Assembly (NCBI RefSeq): GCF_020379485.1
Contig: NW_026014677.1
Coordinates: forward strand, 1 to 64,000
DNA length: 64,000 nucleotides
Source of the DNA: Brassica napus
Taxonomy: Eukaryota > Streptophyta > Magnoliopsida > Brassicales > Brassicaceae
Direction of reading: 5' to 3'
The translations under genes were made by a program, and so were the position numbers. Of this stretch, positions 1-11,048 are shown piece by piece. Under the pieces are notes generated by a model, which saw only the letters and a program-made list of their open reading frames with translations, did not search any database and was not told the origin of the DNA. Numbering within the stretch: the stretch's first letter is position 1; every line of letters begins with the position of its first letter.

Positions 1-3000
1 TGCTAAGTCCAAGGACCACGTGCTGATATGTGTACTGATGGACAGCCACGAACGTCCTGTGTGTGCTGACGGACACACCCGGACGTCCTGTGTGTGCTGA
101 CGGACACACAGACGACGTCCTGTGTGCTGACTGACACCCACGGACGTCCTGTGTGTACTGAACAGACAGCCCACGTGGGCCAAAATTACCCGAACAGTCC
201 ACGGGAAGGGTCAGCGCTGAGTCCAAGACCAACGTGCTGATATGTGTACTGACGGAACACCCACGCACGTCCTCCTGTGTGTGCTGGCGGACACCCACGA
301 TGTCCTGTGTGTACTGAACAGACAGCCCCCCGTGGGCCAAAATCACCCAAACATCCCACGGGAAGGGCCAGCATGCTGACTCCAAGGACCATCGTGCTGA
401 TATGTGTACTGATGACAGCCACAGACGTCCTTTGTGTGCTGACGGACACGACGGACACACACGGACGCAAACAACAGCCACGGGACGTACTGTGTGTGCT
501 GGCAGACACCCACGGACGTCCTGTTTGTACTGAACAACAGCCCACAAGGGCCAAATCACCCAACAGTCCACGGGAAGGGTAAGCGTGCTGTCCAAGGACC
601 AACGTGTTGATATCTGTACTGATGAACAGCCACGGACGTCATGTGTGTGCTGACGGACACACACAGACAGCTCCGGATGTCTTGTGTGTGCTGACGGACA
701 CACACGGACGTCCTGTGTGTGCTGACGGACACCCACAGACGTCATGTGTGTACTGAACAGACAGCCCACGTGGGCCAAAATCACTCAAACATCCACGGAA
801 GGGCCAGCGTGCTGAGTCCAAGGACCAGCGTGCTGATATTTGTACTGATGGACAGCCACAGACGTCCTGTGTGTGCTACGGGCACACAATGGACACACAC
901 GAACGTCCTGTGTGTGCTGACGGACACACACGGACGTCCTGTGTGTGCTGACGGACAACCACCGACAGCTACAAACGTCCTGTGTGTGGTGGCGGACACC
1001 CACAGACACACACGGACACACACGGACAGCCACGGACGTCCTATGTGTGCTGACGGTCAGCCACAGACAGCCACAGACGTGCTGTGTGCGCTTGCGGACA
1101 CCCACGGATGTCCTGTGTGTACTGAACATACAGCCCACGTGGGCCTAAATCACCCAAACAGTCCACGGGAAGGGCCAGCGTGCTGAGTCCAAAGGACCAA
1201 CGTGCTGATATGTGTACTGATGGACAGCCACGGATGTCCTATGTGTGCTGACGGACACAAACAAACACACACGGACACACACGGACAGCCACGGATGTCC
1301 TTTGTGTGCTGGCGGACACCCACGGACGTCCTGTTGTACTGACCAGAAAGCCCACGTGGGCCAAATCACCCGAACAGTTCACGGAAGGGTCAACGTGCTG
1401 AGTCCAAGGACCAACGTGCTGATATGTGTACTGATGGACAGCCACGGACGTCCTGTGTGTGCTGACGGACACACACAGACACACATGGACAGCCACGGAC
1501 GTCATGTGTGTGTTGACGGGACACACACAGACGTCCTGTGTGTGCTGACGGACACCCACGGACGTCCTGTGTGTGCTGACGGACACACACGGACAGTCAC
1601 AGATGTCCTTTGTGTGCTAACGGACAGCCACGGACGTCCTGTGTGTGCTGAAGGACACACACGGACGTCCTGTGTGTGCTGACAGACAGCCACGGACAGC
1701 CACGAACATCCTGTGTATGCTGGCGGACACACACAGACACACACGGACACACGCGGACAACCACAGACGTCCTGTGTGTGCTGACGGACAGCCACAGACA
1801 GCCACAGACGTCATGTGTGTGCTGGCAGACACCCGCGGACGTCTTGTATGTACTGAACAGACGGCCCACGTGGGCAAAAATCACCCAAACAGTCCACGGG
1901 AAGGGCCAGCGTGCTGAGTCCAGGGACCAACGTGCTGATATGTGTACTGATGGACAGCCACGGACGTCCTGTGTGTTCTGACGGCGGACACGGACACAAA
2001 CGGACACACAGAACAGCCACGAATGTCCTGTGTGTGCTGACGGACAGCCATGGACAGCCACGGACGTCCTGTGTGTGCTGGCAGACACCCACGGACGTCC
2101 TCTGTGTACTGAACAGACAGCCCACGTGGGCCAAAATCACCCAAAAAGTCCACGAGAAGGGCCAGAGTGCTAAGTCCAAGGACCAACGTGCTGATATGTA
2201 TACAGATGGACGGCCACAGACAGCCACGGACGTCCTGTGTGTGCTGGCGGACACCCACGGGCGTCCTGTGTGTACTGAACAGACAGCCCACAAGGGCCAA
2301 AATCACCCGAACAGTCCACGGGAAGGGTCAACATGCTGAGTCCAACGACCAATGTGCTGATATGTGTACTGATGGACAGCAACGACGTTATGTGTGTGCT
2401 GACGGACACACACGGACACACACAGACAGTCACGGACGTCCTGTGTGTGCTGACGGACACACACGGACCTCCTGTGTGTACTGAACAGACAGCCCACATT
2501 GGCCAAAATCACTCAAACAGTCCTCGGGAAGGGCCAGCGTGCTGAGTCCAAGGACCAGCGTGCTGATATGTGTACTGATGGACAGCCACGGACGTCCAAT
2601 GTGTGCTGACGGGCACACATGGACACACACGGACGTCCTGTGTGTGCGGACGACACACACACGGACGTCCTGTGTGTGTTGGTGGACACCCACAGACACA
2701 CACAGACACACACGGACAGCGGACCACCTATGTGTGCTGACAGACAGCAACAGATGCCACAGACGTGCTGTGTGCGCTGGCAGACACCCACGGACGTCAT
2801 GTGTGTACTGAACATACAGCCCACGTGGGCTTAAATCACCCAAACAGTCCACGGGAAGGGCCAGCGTGCTGAGTCCAAGGACCAACTGCTGATATGTGTA
2901 CTGATGGACAGCCACGGATGTCCTATGTGTGCTGACGGACACAGACGAACACACACGGACACACACGGACAGCCACGGATGTCCTGTGTGTGCTGGCAGA

Positions 3001-4096
3001 CACCCACGGACGTCCTGTGTGTACTGATCAGACAGCCCACGTGGGCCAAAATCACCCGAAGAGTTCACTGGAAGGGTCAAGGTGCTGAGTCCAAGGACCA
3101 AAGTGCAGATATGTGTACTGATGGACAGCCACGAACGTCCTGTGTGTGCTGACGGACACACACGGACGTCCTTTGTGTGCTGACGGACACACAGACGGAC
3201 ATCCTGTGTGTGCTGACGGATACCCACGGACGTCCTGTGTGTACTGAACAGACAGCCAACGTGGGCCAAAATTACCCGAACAGTCCACGGGAAGGGTCAG
3301 CGTGCTGAGTCCAAGGACCAACGTGCCGATATGTGTACTGACGGACACGCACGCACGTCCTGTGTGTGCTGGCGGACACCCACGGATGTCCTGTGTGTAC
3401 TGAACAGACAGCCCACGTGGGCCAAAATCACCCAAACAGTCCACAGGAAGGGCCAGCATGCTGACTCCAAGGACAAACGTGCTGATATGTGTACTGATGG
3501 ACAGCCACAGACGTCCTTTATGTGCTGACGGACACAGACGGACACACACGGACGCACACAGACAGCCACGGACGTACTGTGTGTGCTGGCAGACACCCAC
3601 GGACGTCCTGTGTGTACTGAACAGACAGCCCACAAGGGCCAAAATCACCCGAACAGTCCACGGGAAGGGTCAGCGTGCTGTCCAAGGACCAACGTGTTGA
3701 TATGTGTACTGATGAACAGCCACGGACGTCATGTGTGTGCTGACGGACACACACGGACAGCCCCGGATGTCCAGTGTGTGCTGACGGACACACACGGACG
3801 TCCTGTGTGTGATGACGGACACCCACAGACGTCATGTGTGTACTGAACAGACAGCCCACGTGGGCCAAAATCACTCAAACAGTCCATGGGAAGGGCCAGC
3901 GTGCTGATATGTGTACTGATGGACAGCCACAGACGTCCTGTGTGTGCTGACGGGCACACATGGACACACACGAACGTCCTGTGTGTGCTTACGGACACAC
4001 ACGGACGTCCTGTGTGTGCTGATGGACAGCCACAGACAGCTACAAACGTCCTGTGTGTGGTGGCGGACACCCACAGACACACACGGACACACACTG
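1..4096. repeat. satellite array, segment 1 (array continues left of window)
   Basis: Head-to-tail tandem repeat with about 16 units recognisable by the core CCCACGTGGGCCAAAATCAC. Core spacing ranges from about 155 to 520 bp, most often 215-225 bp. Each unit has a conserved core (CACGTG palindrome, then a GTCCACGGGAAGGG block, then GTGCTGAGTCCAAGGACC, then GCTGATATGTGTACTGATGG). This is followed by a variable number of 31-bp subrepeats containing GGACGTCC flanked by ACACAC and TGTGTG. The long reading frames on both strands arise because the repeat is poor in stop codons and 3 x 31 is divisible by 3. They change content with each indel and are not taken as genes. The array starts before the window and is cut at 4096 by a retrotransposon insertion. 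Confidence 0.95.
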
Positions 4097-4257
4097 TAGA
4101 CCCAAACCCTGGCCTCTCGACCTGATGGAGTCCGCAGGCTTACTTATTAATTTCTCTGCTTGTTTGATCCATTTTTAAGTCTATTAGTTACTAAGTCATA
4201 TTCGAATATGAGGTTCATAAACAAGGAACAGATTGCACAGCGGAATAACAATGTATA
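4097..4257 (-). mobile_element. truncated Tekay LTR fragment (C1)
   Basis: Matches the first ~165 bp (plus-strand sense) of the LTRs at 19044 and 4831/11830, starting TGTAGACCC against TGTAAGACCC. It shares the ATATTCGAATAT block near 4198. It ends after TGTATAAAC and runs into a 27-bp filler and then gag. The remaining LTR and the whole pol of this copy are deleted. Confidence 0.88.
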
Positions 4258-4284
4258 AACAGATTGCACAGCGGAATAACAATG
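4227..4284. repeat. 27-bp direct repeat (filler) at a deletion junction
   Basis: The stretch from AACAGATTGCAC through AATAACAATG occurs at 4227-4253, where it belongs in the LTR, and again at 4258-4284, directly before gag sequence. The second copy is not present at this point of gag in the complete element. It therefore looks like a templated insertion at the junction of a large internal deletion. Confidence 0.85.
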
Positions 4285-4602
4285 GCCAACCGAGGAGTTC
4301 ACTAGTGGCGTGAACAGTTGCACCATAGCCACAACCTGAGTCCCCATTACCTTCATGGCCTCTAACAAGTCCTCTTTGGACAGTGTTGCGGGCACATTAG
4401 CCGTTCCATCGGCCACTCTCTCATGCTGGTCACCATCACGGTTAGCGTTCGAGGATTCCACTTCCTCATCACTCTCCCGATGTTCCTGACCATCCTGTTG
4501 CGTCCCCGTAAGATTAGCCTGATCAGTTGGCAACACGTCTCTAGTGTCAGCTGCGGCCGGATCGGTTTGCAATCCGGATAGATTGGTCCCGTCCATGGCC
4601 AC
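4283..4602 (-). pseudogene. gag N-terminal fragment of Tekay copy C1
   Basis: Encodes the first ~107 residues of the same Gag that is complete at 17417-18805, beginning MDGTNLSGLQTDPAAADTRD. It stops being homologous at the residues PLVNSSVG, where the sequence joins the 27-bp filler and antisense LTR; the reading frame continues to about 4147 as junk. The capsid domain and zinc knuckles are missing. The GTG upstream of the ATG (ATG at about 4596) is not needed as a start. This is a non-functional remnant left by the internal deletion of C1. Confidence 0.88.
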
Positions 4603-4830
4603 TTGACTAGACTGACCGGCTGTTTTCTTACTCTTTCGGGACTTTCCCGATTTGCTTTTTCCAGCCTAAGGATTCAGACAATGTTAGTACGAAACACACT
4701 AACATAAACAAAACAAACAATCCCTAGACTAGCAATCAAACCTCACCGTGCGACCTAATCAGCTGGCTGCGTGTGTGTGTTGACTGCCTAACCCAACTAT
4801 CCTAGAATCAAGCATGCTCTGATACCAACT
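4603..4830 (-). other. 5' leader of C1 with primer-binding site (4816-4827)
   Basis: Minus-strand leader between LTR and gag, matching 18812-19043. The PBS reads TGGTATCAGAGC on the minus strand, matching the 3' end of plant initiator tRNA-Met, three bases from the LTR. It carries the same candidate leader intron signals as C2 (donor GTGAGG, branch TACTAAC, acceptor CTTAG). The (CA)n tract differs in length from C2. Confidence 0.85.
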
Positions 4831-4849
4831 TGTAAGACCCGAACCCTGG
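4831..4849 (-). mobile_element. outer 19 bp of the middle Tekay LTR
   Basis: TGTAAGACCCGAACCCTGG is the terminus of the middle LTR. The rest of that LTR resumes at 11830 after element B. The last five bases, CCTGG, are the target-site duplication of B. Confidence 0.93.
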
Positions 4850-5937
4850 TGTTGTAGTACCCACGACTGAGGTTCCCATTATCCGCAAAGGCCCTACCAC
4901 AAGGTCCGGTTCAAGAGTTATAAGAGCTGGATTTGCCAAAGCTGTCCAGGAGTTGCTTGCACAGGAACAAACCGGGTTCAAGCAACTATTGATCCAGGAG
5001 TTGTCTGACTTGAAGCTGGAAGACACCGGTGAACCACTAGAGGTTCCAGACCCTGTCCATTCGAGCCAGTTCTCCTCCATCGGCCAGAATGAAGCCGGCC
5101 TGACCATTTCCACCTTCATACTCAATCCATCCAACCAACTTGCTTCCGGTTCAGAGATATAGCCGACCATCAGAAGGAGTAGTATGTGTTGTACTCTTTT
5201 TCCTTATCGAGGTTTTGTCCCACTGGGTTTTCCCGAAAGGTTTTAATGAGGCAACAAGCAAGCATACTATGAGTTCTGATCCGGACATCTCAAACCGCGA
5301 CCGGTCTATTGTTTTCTTTATTTTTATTTCGGTTAAGACTTTGGCCATTTGTCTAGGCCTTTTTAATCTTTAAGTCCAGTAAGGAACATCTATTTAAACC
5401 CTTGTAGTTGCCAACTTTTCGGCTAAGTCTTTTTATGAAAATCGTTTTTGCTTTAGCAAGGAAACCCTAAGTCTTTCAGTTGTGTGAAACATTGAGAGCA
5501 GCCGTGTGACATATCAAAGAGCCGATCCATTGTTCTTTGTGGCGTCCTTCGATCCATTCCATTCCTTGTCCGAATCTTGAGAGAGACATACGTCCAGCAA
5601 GAGCCGGATCCATACCTATCTTCCTGTCCGACCTAGGCATCTTGCTGAGAGAGACATACGTCCAGCAGCAGATCCCATCCGCCAATCTTCTCCTTTCTCT
5701 ATCTTTTGTTTTTAGATTTCATTCAACCAATTCCATAAAAACCAAAAGAATCATATCTAGTTTTTGTTCTTGTTCCTGTTGAAAACTCACTAAAGGATTC
5801 CTATCTGTTTCAGGTTCGAACACAAGCAAGAGATAAGCCGGCCAGTACCATCCATCCGAGGCAAGACTGAACCGCGGAACGGCCATCAGTCAGTCCGTCC
5901 GTCCGTCCGTTCGACCCTCCGACCCGTGCCTACAACA
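4850..5937 (+). mobile_element. 5' LTR of element B
   Basis: 1088 bp, beginning TGTTGTAGTACC and ending GTGCCTACAACA, so the ends form an 8-bp inverted repeat. A TATA-like TATTTAA lies at 5391-5397. A (GTCC)n tract lies near 5895-5910. The first ~310 bp are the same sequence that encodes the Pol C-terminus in the 3' LTR. Confidence 0.93.
5391..5397 (+). promoter_or_regulatory. TATA-like box in 5' LTR of element B
   Basis: TATTTAA in an otherwise mixed sequence, about 540 bp into the LTR. The identical site in the 3' LTR is at 11277-11283. Assigned by position and composition only. Confidence 0.45.
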
Positions 5938-5940
5938 TTT

Positions 5941-5952
5941 TGGTATCAGAGC
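5941..5952 (+). other. primer-binding site of element B (tRNA-iMet)
   Basis: TGGTATCAGAGC, three bases downstream of the 5' LTR. It is complementary to the 3' end of plant initiator methionine tRNA. Confidence 0.92.
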
Positions 5953-6309
5953 TGAAGTTTCCTGCGAAACTCAGTTCTTTCTGAACCCTAGCCGTCACAA
6001 ATCCAAAAAAAAATATATATATATTTACTTTCCTTATTTTTTTTAAATTTTCGGATTGTTCCCCAAGTTTTCGATTTTTGCATTTTTGAAAAAAAAATTA
6101 AAAGAAGTTTTACTTTCTTTCCAAGTTTTCGAAAATCAAAAAAAAAAAATATTCCCTCTTTTTTTTTTTTTTTTAACTTGATTCGATTTTTTACCATAAA
6201 TTTTTGCATTTGCTCTTAGCCTTGGTCGATACTCAAAGTATCCGACCCAAGCAACTATTTAACCCACCCCTTGCCTTTAATCTTTCTTTGAGTTTCTTTG
6301 CAGAGAACT
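5953..6309 (+). other. leader of element B, T-rich, possible intron end before gag
   Basis: No coding sequence. Long A and T homopolymers lie at about 6007-6175. A pyrimidine-rich run ending TTTCTTTGCAG at 6291-6303 stands just before the gag ATG at 6310 and has the form of a 3' splice site. No unambiguous donor was identified. Confidence 0.6.
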
Positions 6310-7602
6310 ATGGGAGATGTAGGTCAAGACCAAGCGGCCATAAACACTCAGCTCTTAGCTGACAATGAAGAACTAAGGGCGAGCCTTAGGACTATCACCG
6401 CCGAGCTTGCTCAGATACGGCAGGGAGGCAGGCCCAACGGACCTCGACCACCAGGAAGGCATCAGCCGGACCCGCATGACACTGACTCGGACGCGGACAG
6501 TACCGATGATACGCGCAGTCAGGACGAGGAGAGGCCGAACCGGGGAGGTAGGAGGAACGCGCGAGGACCCCGGGCCCAAGTAGGAGGAGGCCGCGACCAT
6601 AGGGGAGGTCGAGACCGAGAGGAGGAAGAGCCTTGGTTGGGAGGCAAGGCGCTTAAGCTTCATCCCCCAACGTTTGCCGGCAAGGTTGATCCGGATGCCT
6701 ACATCGTGTGGGAGAAGCGCATGGAGTACATCTTCGACTATTATCAATATAGTGAGGCCAAGAAGGTTGCCCTAGCAGCAGCCCAGCTGACGGACAATGC
6801 TCTTTCGTGGTGGGATCGAGACGTTGCTAAGTCCGGGCCAGTGTGGAGAGCGCGTAATTGGACCGAGATGCGGACCAAGCTTCGCGCGAGGTACATTCCA
6901 TCTTACTACCAGCGTGATGTGCTAAAACGTTTTCGTAAACTTACGCAGGGAACTAAGACTGTGGAGGAGTACTTTGAGGAGTTCGAGGCTCTTAGGAATA
7001 AGCTTGAGACCGACGAGCCCGAGGAGACAATGATGTCCCAATTCCTGGAAGGGCTGCAAGACCGCATTGCCCGCAAGGTGGAGAGACAACACTATGAAGA
7101 CTTCAACGATCTATTGCACTTTGCTACGCAAGCCGAGCAGCACATCAAGCGCAAGACGGCCAGTACCAGCCGCAGCAAACCTGCTTGGACTCAACCGGGT
7201 TCAAAGCAAGGCGACAAGGGCAAGACGATTGAGATTGAGAGCCGATTCAAGACAAACCCGGCTGAATCGTCCAATGCATCTAAGCCGGAGCAGGGTAAGA
7301 CTCAAGCCCAAAATTTGCGTACTCGTGACATCATTTGTTATAAGTGTCAGGGCAAGGGCCACTATGCTCGGGATTGTCCAAACAAACGAGTGATGGTCCT
7401 AAAGGGGGATGGCGAGTATGAATCCCAAGATGAGGCAGAGGCCGCGGCAGCGATCTCTGATGAGGAAGTAACCGACTACCCGGAGACAGGCGAGCTGCTA
7501 GTGACCCGGAGAGCCCTTAGCACCCTCTTTGACCCAGAGACCATCCAGCGGGAGAACATCTTCCACACCAGATGTAGTGTTGATCACAAGGTTGTAGTTT
7601 GA
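6310..7602 (+). CDS. gag: Gag of CRM element B
   Basis: Structural protein that forms the virus-like particle. I start it at the ATG 6310 ([10 protein letters not shown]); an upstream TTG in frame at 6298 is less likely. About 430 residues: an acidic and arginine-rich N-terminal region, a retrotransposon Gag domain at about residues 110-280 (with ALSWWDRDV and [12 protein letters not shown]), then a CCHC zinc knuckle near residue 344 ([14 protein letters not shown]). The C-terminal end matches the Gag-protease linker of element D. D runs on into protease in one frame, but here the frame meets TGA at 7600-7602. The pol frame overlaps it from 7584. Relative to D, one base is missing in a GTTTG-like stretch near 7592-7595, so this looks like a frame-breaking deletion. 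Programmed frameshifting is the alternative. Confidence 0.88.
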   Translation: MGDVGQDQAAINTQLLADNEELRASLRTITAELAQIRQGGRPNGPRPPGRHQPDPHDTDSDADSTDDTRSQDEERPNRGGRRNARGPRAQVGGGRDHRGGRDREEEEPWLGGKALKLHPPTFAGKVDPDAYIVWEKRMEYIFDYYQYSEAKKVALAAAQLTDNALSWWDRDVAKSGPVWRARNWTEMRTKLRARYIPSYYQRDVLKRFRKLTQGTKTVEEYFEEFEALRNKLETDEPEETMMSQFLEGLQDRIARKVERQHYEDFNDLLHFATQAEQHIKRKTASTSRSKPAWTQPGSKQGDKGKTIEIESRFKTNPAESSNASKPEQGKTQAQNLRTRDIICYKCQGKGHYARDCPNKRVMVLKGDGEYESQDEAEAAAAISDEEVTDYPETGELLVTRRALSTLFDPETIQRENIFHTRCSVDHKVVV

Positions 7603-10600
7603 TCATAGATGGCGGATCTTGTACTAACGTGGCTAGCAAGTATCTTGTTGATAAGCTAGGGTTGATCAAAACTGCCCATCCTCGACCATACCGTCTCAAA
7701 TGGCTCAATGATGAGACTGAGCTCAAGATTGCCGAACAAGTTGTTGTGTCCTTCAGTATTGGCAAGTACCACGACCAGGTCAAGTGTGATGTTGTGCCCA
7801 TGCAAGCCGGCCATATACTTCTCGGAAGGCCATGGCAGTTTGACAAGGAGACACTTCACCATGGCCGCACCAACATCTACAGTTTCGTCCACAACAACAA
7901 GAAGCACAGCCTAGCACCTCTCAGCCCTCAAGAAGTTCATGATATGCAGAAGGCAATGACGCAGTCCGGCCAGGTAAGTAACACTAACCTTTACATGACT
8001 TCTGGACAAGTGCTTAAATCATTACAACGTGAGACACAGGTGCTACTAATGATCTTTAAGGAAGGTTGTTTTGCAGGTTTAGAAGCTCCTGAAGTACCGG
8101 ACGTAGTACAAGACCTCATGGGACGTTACAAGGATGTCTTCCCTGACGAGATCCCTGCCGGTTTGCCCCCTATCCGTGGCATAGAACATCAGATCGATCT
8201 TGTACCCGGCGCGCCACTACCAAACCGAGCCGCTTACCGTGTCAACCCTGAGGAAGCTAAGGAGCTGGAACGGCAGGTCCAAGATCTCATGGACAAAGGC
8301 TACATCCGCGAGAGCCTTAGCCCCTGTGCAGTCCCGGTCCTACTAGTGCCTAAGAAAGATGGGTCATGGCGCATGTGTGTGGACTGCCGAGCCATCAACA
8401 ACATAACCATCAAATATCGGTACCCTATACCTAGATTAGATGATATGTTGGATGAACTGAGTGGGTCTGTTGTGTTTTCTAAGATTGATCTCAGGAGTGG
8501 ATACCATCAAGTCCGCATGAAGGAAGGAGATGAGTGGAAAACCGCCTTCAAGACCAAGCAAGGTCTATACGAGTGGCTGGTGATGCCGTTTGGCCTTACC
8601 AACGCCCCTAGCACCTTCATGAGACTCATGAATGAGGTCCTCCGACCTTACATTGGTAAATTCGTGGTTGTATACTTTGATGATATCTTGATTTACAGCA
8701 GGTCTTTAACTGAACACATGGGGCACCTAGAACAGGTTTTGAAAGCCTTAAGGCAAGAAGGCCTTTATGCTAACCTTAAGAAATGTGTATTCTGCACTGA
8801 TCAATTGGTATTTTTAGGCTTTGTTGTGAGTTCACAGGGACTGAAGGTTGATGAAGAGAAGATCAAGGCGATACAAGACTGGCCGACTCCAACCACGATC
8901 GGACATATCCGCAGCTTCCATGGACTGGCCAGTTTCTATCGACGATTTGTGAAGGACTTCAGTACCATTGCCGCCCCAATGACCTCCGTGATCAAGAAAA
9001 ATGTAACCTTTGCTTGGGGCCCTGCCCAAGAGGAGTCTTTCAACAGGCTTAAATATAGCTTGACACATGCACCGGTTCTAACTCTTCCTAACTTTGATAA
9101 ACCTTTTGAGATTGAGTGTGATGCTTCAGGGACAGGAATAGGAGCCGTGCTGACCCAAGGAGGACGGCCAGTGGCCTTTTTCAGTGAGAAATTGAGTGGA
9201 GCCGCCCTCAATTACCCCACCTATGATAAAGAGCTATATGCTCTAGTAAGGTCGCTTGAAACTTGGCAACATTATCTTTTGTCTAAAGAGTTTATTATTC
9301 ATACAGATCATGAGACTCTTAAGCATTTGAGGGGCCAGACCACACTTAAGAAGAGGCATGCTAGGTGGCTGGAGTTCGTGGAAACCTTTCCTTATGTGAT
9401 CAAGTACAAGAAGGGAAAGGACAACATAGTGGCCGACGCCCTATCCCGGCGCCACACACTCATTACCACCATGGAGGCTAAGATCATGGGTTTTGAGCAA
9501 CTCAAAATATCTTATGAAACTGACCCTGATTTTTCTGAGCTTTACAGTAACACGGCTAAGGGAGCCATGGGTCCATTCTATCAGCAGGACGGATTCCTCT
9601 TCAAGGAGAAACGCCTGTGTATCCCTCATGGTTCCATGCGAGATTTACTGACCAGAGAAGCTCATGGGGGTGGATTGATGGGGCATTTCGGTCGGGACAA
9701 AACTCTGAGTGTCCTGTCCGACCACTTCTATTGGCCCCGGATGAGGCGCTACGTCGAGAGCCTTTGCTCCAAGTGCACTGTCTGTCTCAAAACCAAATCC
9801 AGGTCGCATCCTTATGGTTTACACATGCCTTTACCTATTCCTATTGCACCGTGGGTCGATCTGTCTATGGACTTTGTGCTGGGCTTGCCCAAGATAGAAC
9901 ACAAGGATTCTATTTTTGTTGTAGTGGACAGGTTCTCCAAGATGGCACACTTCATTCCGTGTTCCAAAACCAATGACGCAAGCCAAACCGCTGATCTCTT
10001 CTTCAAGGAAGTGGTGCGTTTACATGGAGTGCCTCGTACCATCGTGTCCGACCGAGACACAAAATTTCTCAGCCACTTCTGGAGGACATTGTGGAAAAAG
10101 CTTGGAACCAAGCTCCTTTTCTCGACCACTTGCCATCCACAGACTGATGGACAAACCGAGGTAGTAAACCGTACACTCTCTCAGTTATTGAGGGCTACGG
10201 TGGGTAAGAATCTTAAAAACTGGCTGAGTTGTTTGCCTTTCATTGAGTTTGCTTATAACCATGCAAGGCACTCTATTACTAACCTCTCCCCTTTTGAGAT
10301 CGTGTACGGCTTTAGACCAGAGACGCCCATGGACCTAGCCGCATTGCCCCCAGCCATGCAAGTCAGCCAGAGTGGTGACAAAAAGGCTGAGTTTGTAAAG
10401 AACATGCACCGGCAAGTCAAGGAGACTTTGGAGAAGAAGGCTGAAAGGAACCGGATTAAGCTCAACAAGGGGCGCACAGAAGTTATCTTCCAGCCAGGCG
10501 ACTGGGTGTGGCTCCACATGAGGCCAGAACGGTTTCCGGAAGAGAGGAAGAGCAAATTATCCCCACGGGGAGATGGACCATTCCGAGTGCTCGATCGGAT

Positions 10601-11048
10601 CAATGACAATGCCTACCGGCTAGAACTGCCAGGTGAGTTCCAAGTTTCCCGAACGTTCAATGTATCTGATTTGTCTCCTTATATTGCAGATGATGGAGAT
10701 GTTCTGAGGACAGAACCTGTTCAAGAGGGAGGGGATGTTGTAGTACCCACGACTGAGGTTCCCATTATCCGCAAAGGCCCTACCACAAGGTCCGGTTCAA
10801 GAGTTATAAGAGCTGGATTTGCCAAAGCTGTCCAGGAGTTGCTTGCACAGGAACAAACCGGGTTCAAGCAACTATTGATCCAGGAGTTGTCTGACTTGAA
10901 GCTGGAAGACACCGGTGAACCACTAGAGGTTCCAGACCCTGTCCATTCGAGCCAGTTCTCCTCCATCGGCCAGAATGAAGCCGGCCTGACCATTTCCACC
11001 TTCATACTCAATCCATCCAACCAACTTGCTTCCGGTTCAGAGATATAG
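7599..11048 (+). CDS. pol: Pol of CRM element B: protease, RT, RNase H, integrase
   Basis: About 1150 residues, open throughout. Order: protease with DGG near residues 4-6 and [12 protein letters not shown] after it, RT with YFDD near 358, RNase H beginning [13 protein letters not shown] near 505, and integrase. The integrase has the HHCC finger near 690-745 (C-x2-C in CSKCTVC) and the D, D, E residues in [16 protein letters not shown] and [15 protein letters not shown]-like module lies near 990 and there is no chromodomain. The first in-frame codon shown, TTG at 7599, is only a formal start: the frame is open back to 7584, and the protein would normally be made as part of Gag-Pol. The polypurine tract and the first ~310 bp of the 3' LTR are coding, so the last ~104 residues lie in the LTR. 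Confidence 0.9.
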   Translation: MIIDGGSCTNVASKYLVDKLGLIKTAHPRPYRLKWLNDETELKIAEQVVVSFSIGKYHDQVKCDVVPMQAGHILLGRPWQFDKETLHHGRTNIYSFVHNNKKHSLAPLSPQEVHDMQKAMTQSGQVSNTNLYMTSGQVLKSLQRETQVLLMIFKEGCFAGLEAPEVPDVVQDLMGRYKDVFPDEIPAGLPPIRGIEHQIDLVPGAPLPNRAAYRVNPEEAKELERQVQDLMDKGYIRESLSPCAVPVLLVPKKDGSWRMCVDCRAINNITIKYRYPIPRLDDMLDELSGSVVFSKIDLRSGYHQVRMKEGDEWKTAFKTKQGLYEWLVMPFGLTNAPSTFMRLMNEVLRPYIGKFVVVYFDDILIYSRSLTEHMGHLEQVLKALRQEGLYANLKKCVFCTDQLVFLGFVVSSQGLKVDEEKIKAIQDWPTPTTIGHIRSFHGLASFYRRFVKDFSTIAAPMTSVIKKNVTFAWGPAQEESFNRLKYSLTHAPVLTLPNFDKPFEIECDASGTGIGAVLTQGGRPVAFFSEKLSGAALNYPTYDKELYALVRSLETWQHYLLSKEFIIHTDHETLKHLRGQTTLKKRHARWLEFVETFPYVIKYKKGKDNIVADALSRRHTLITTMEAKIMGFEQLKISYETDPDFSELYSNTAKGAMGPFYQQDGFLFKEKRLCIPHGSMRDLLTREAHGGGLMGHFGRDKTLSVLSDHFYWPRMRRYVESLCSKCTVCLKTKSRSHPYGLHMPLPIPIAPWVDLSMDFVLGLPKIEHKDSIFVVVDRFSKMAHFIPCSKTNDASQTADLFFKEVVRLHGVPRTIVSDRDTKFLSHFWRTLWKKLGTKLLFSTTCHPQTDGQTEVVNRTLSQLLRATVGKNLKNWLSCLPFIEFAYNHARHSITNLSPFEIVYGFRPETPMDLAALPPAMQVSQSGDKKAEFVKNMHRQVKETLEKKAERNRIKLNKGRTEVIFQPGDWVWLHMRPERFPEERKSKLSPRGDGPFRVLDRINDNAYRLELPGEFQVSRTFNVSDLSPYIADDGDVLRTEPVQEGGDVVVPTTEVPIIRKGPTTRSGSRVIRAGFAKAVQELLAQEQTGFKQLLIQELSDLKLEDTGEPLEVPDPVHSSQFSSIGQNEAGLTISTFILNPSNQLASGSEI
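10723..10735 (+). other. polypurine tract of element B, inside the pol frame
   Basis: AAGAGGGAGGGGA directly abuts the 3' LTR at 10736. It primes plus-strand DNA in this family and is also translated as part of Pol. Confidence 0.88.

Noticed and set aside
2430..3269. Long open frames in the satellite (for example 279 residues here, 294 residues at 37056-37940), on both strands, rich in C, V, H, T
   Set aside because: The repeat lacks stop codons in several frames and its 31-bp period cycles through all frames. The predicted peptides change frame at every indel, overlap on opposite strands, and have no start context or domain. They are a by-product of repetition.
1..4096. CRISPR-like array of short direct repeats with spacers
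   Set aside because: Neither the repeats nor the intervals between them are of constant length, the spacers are themselves repeats, and the surroundings are a plant genome. It is an ordinary satellite.
4953..5162. Open frame in the 5' LTR of element B
   Set aside because: Same reason: it duplicates the last part of Pol found in the 3' LTR at 10839-11048.
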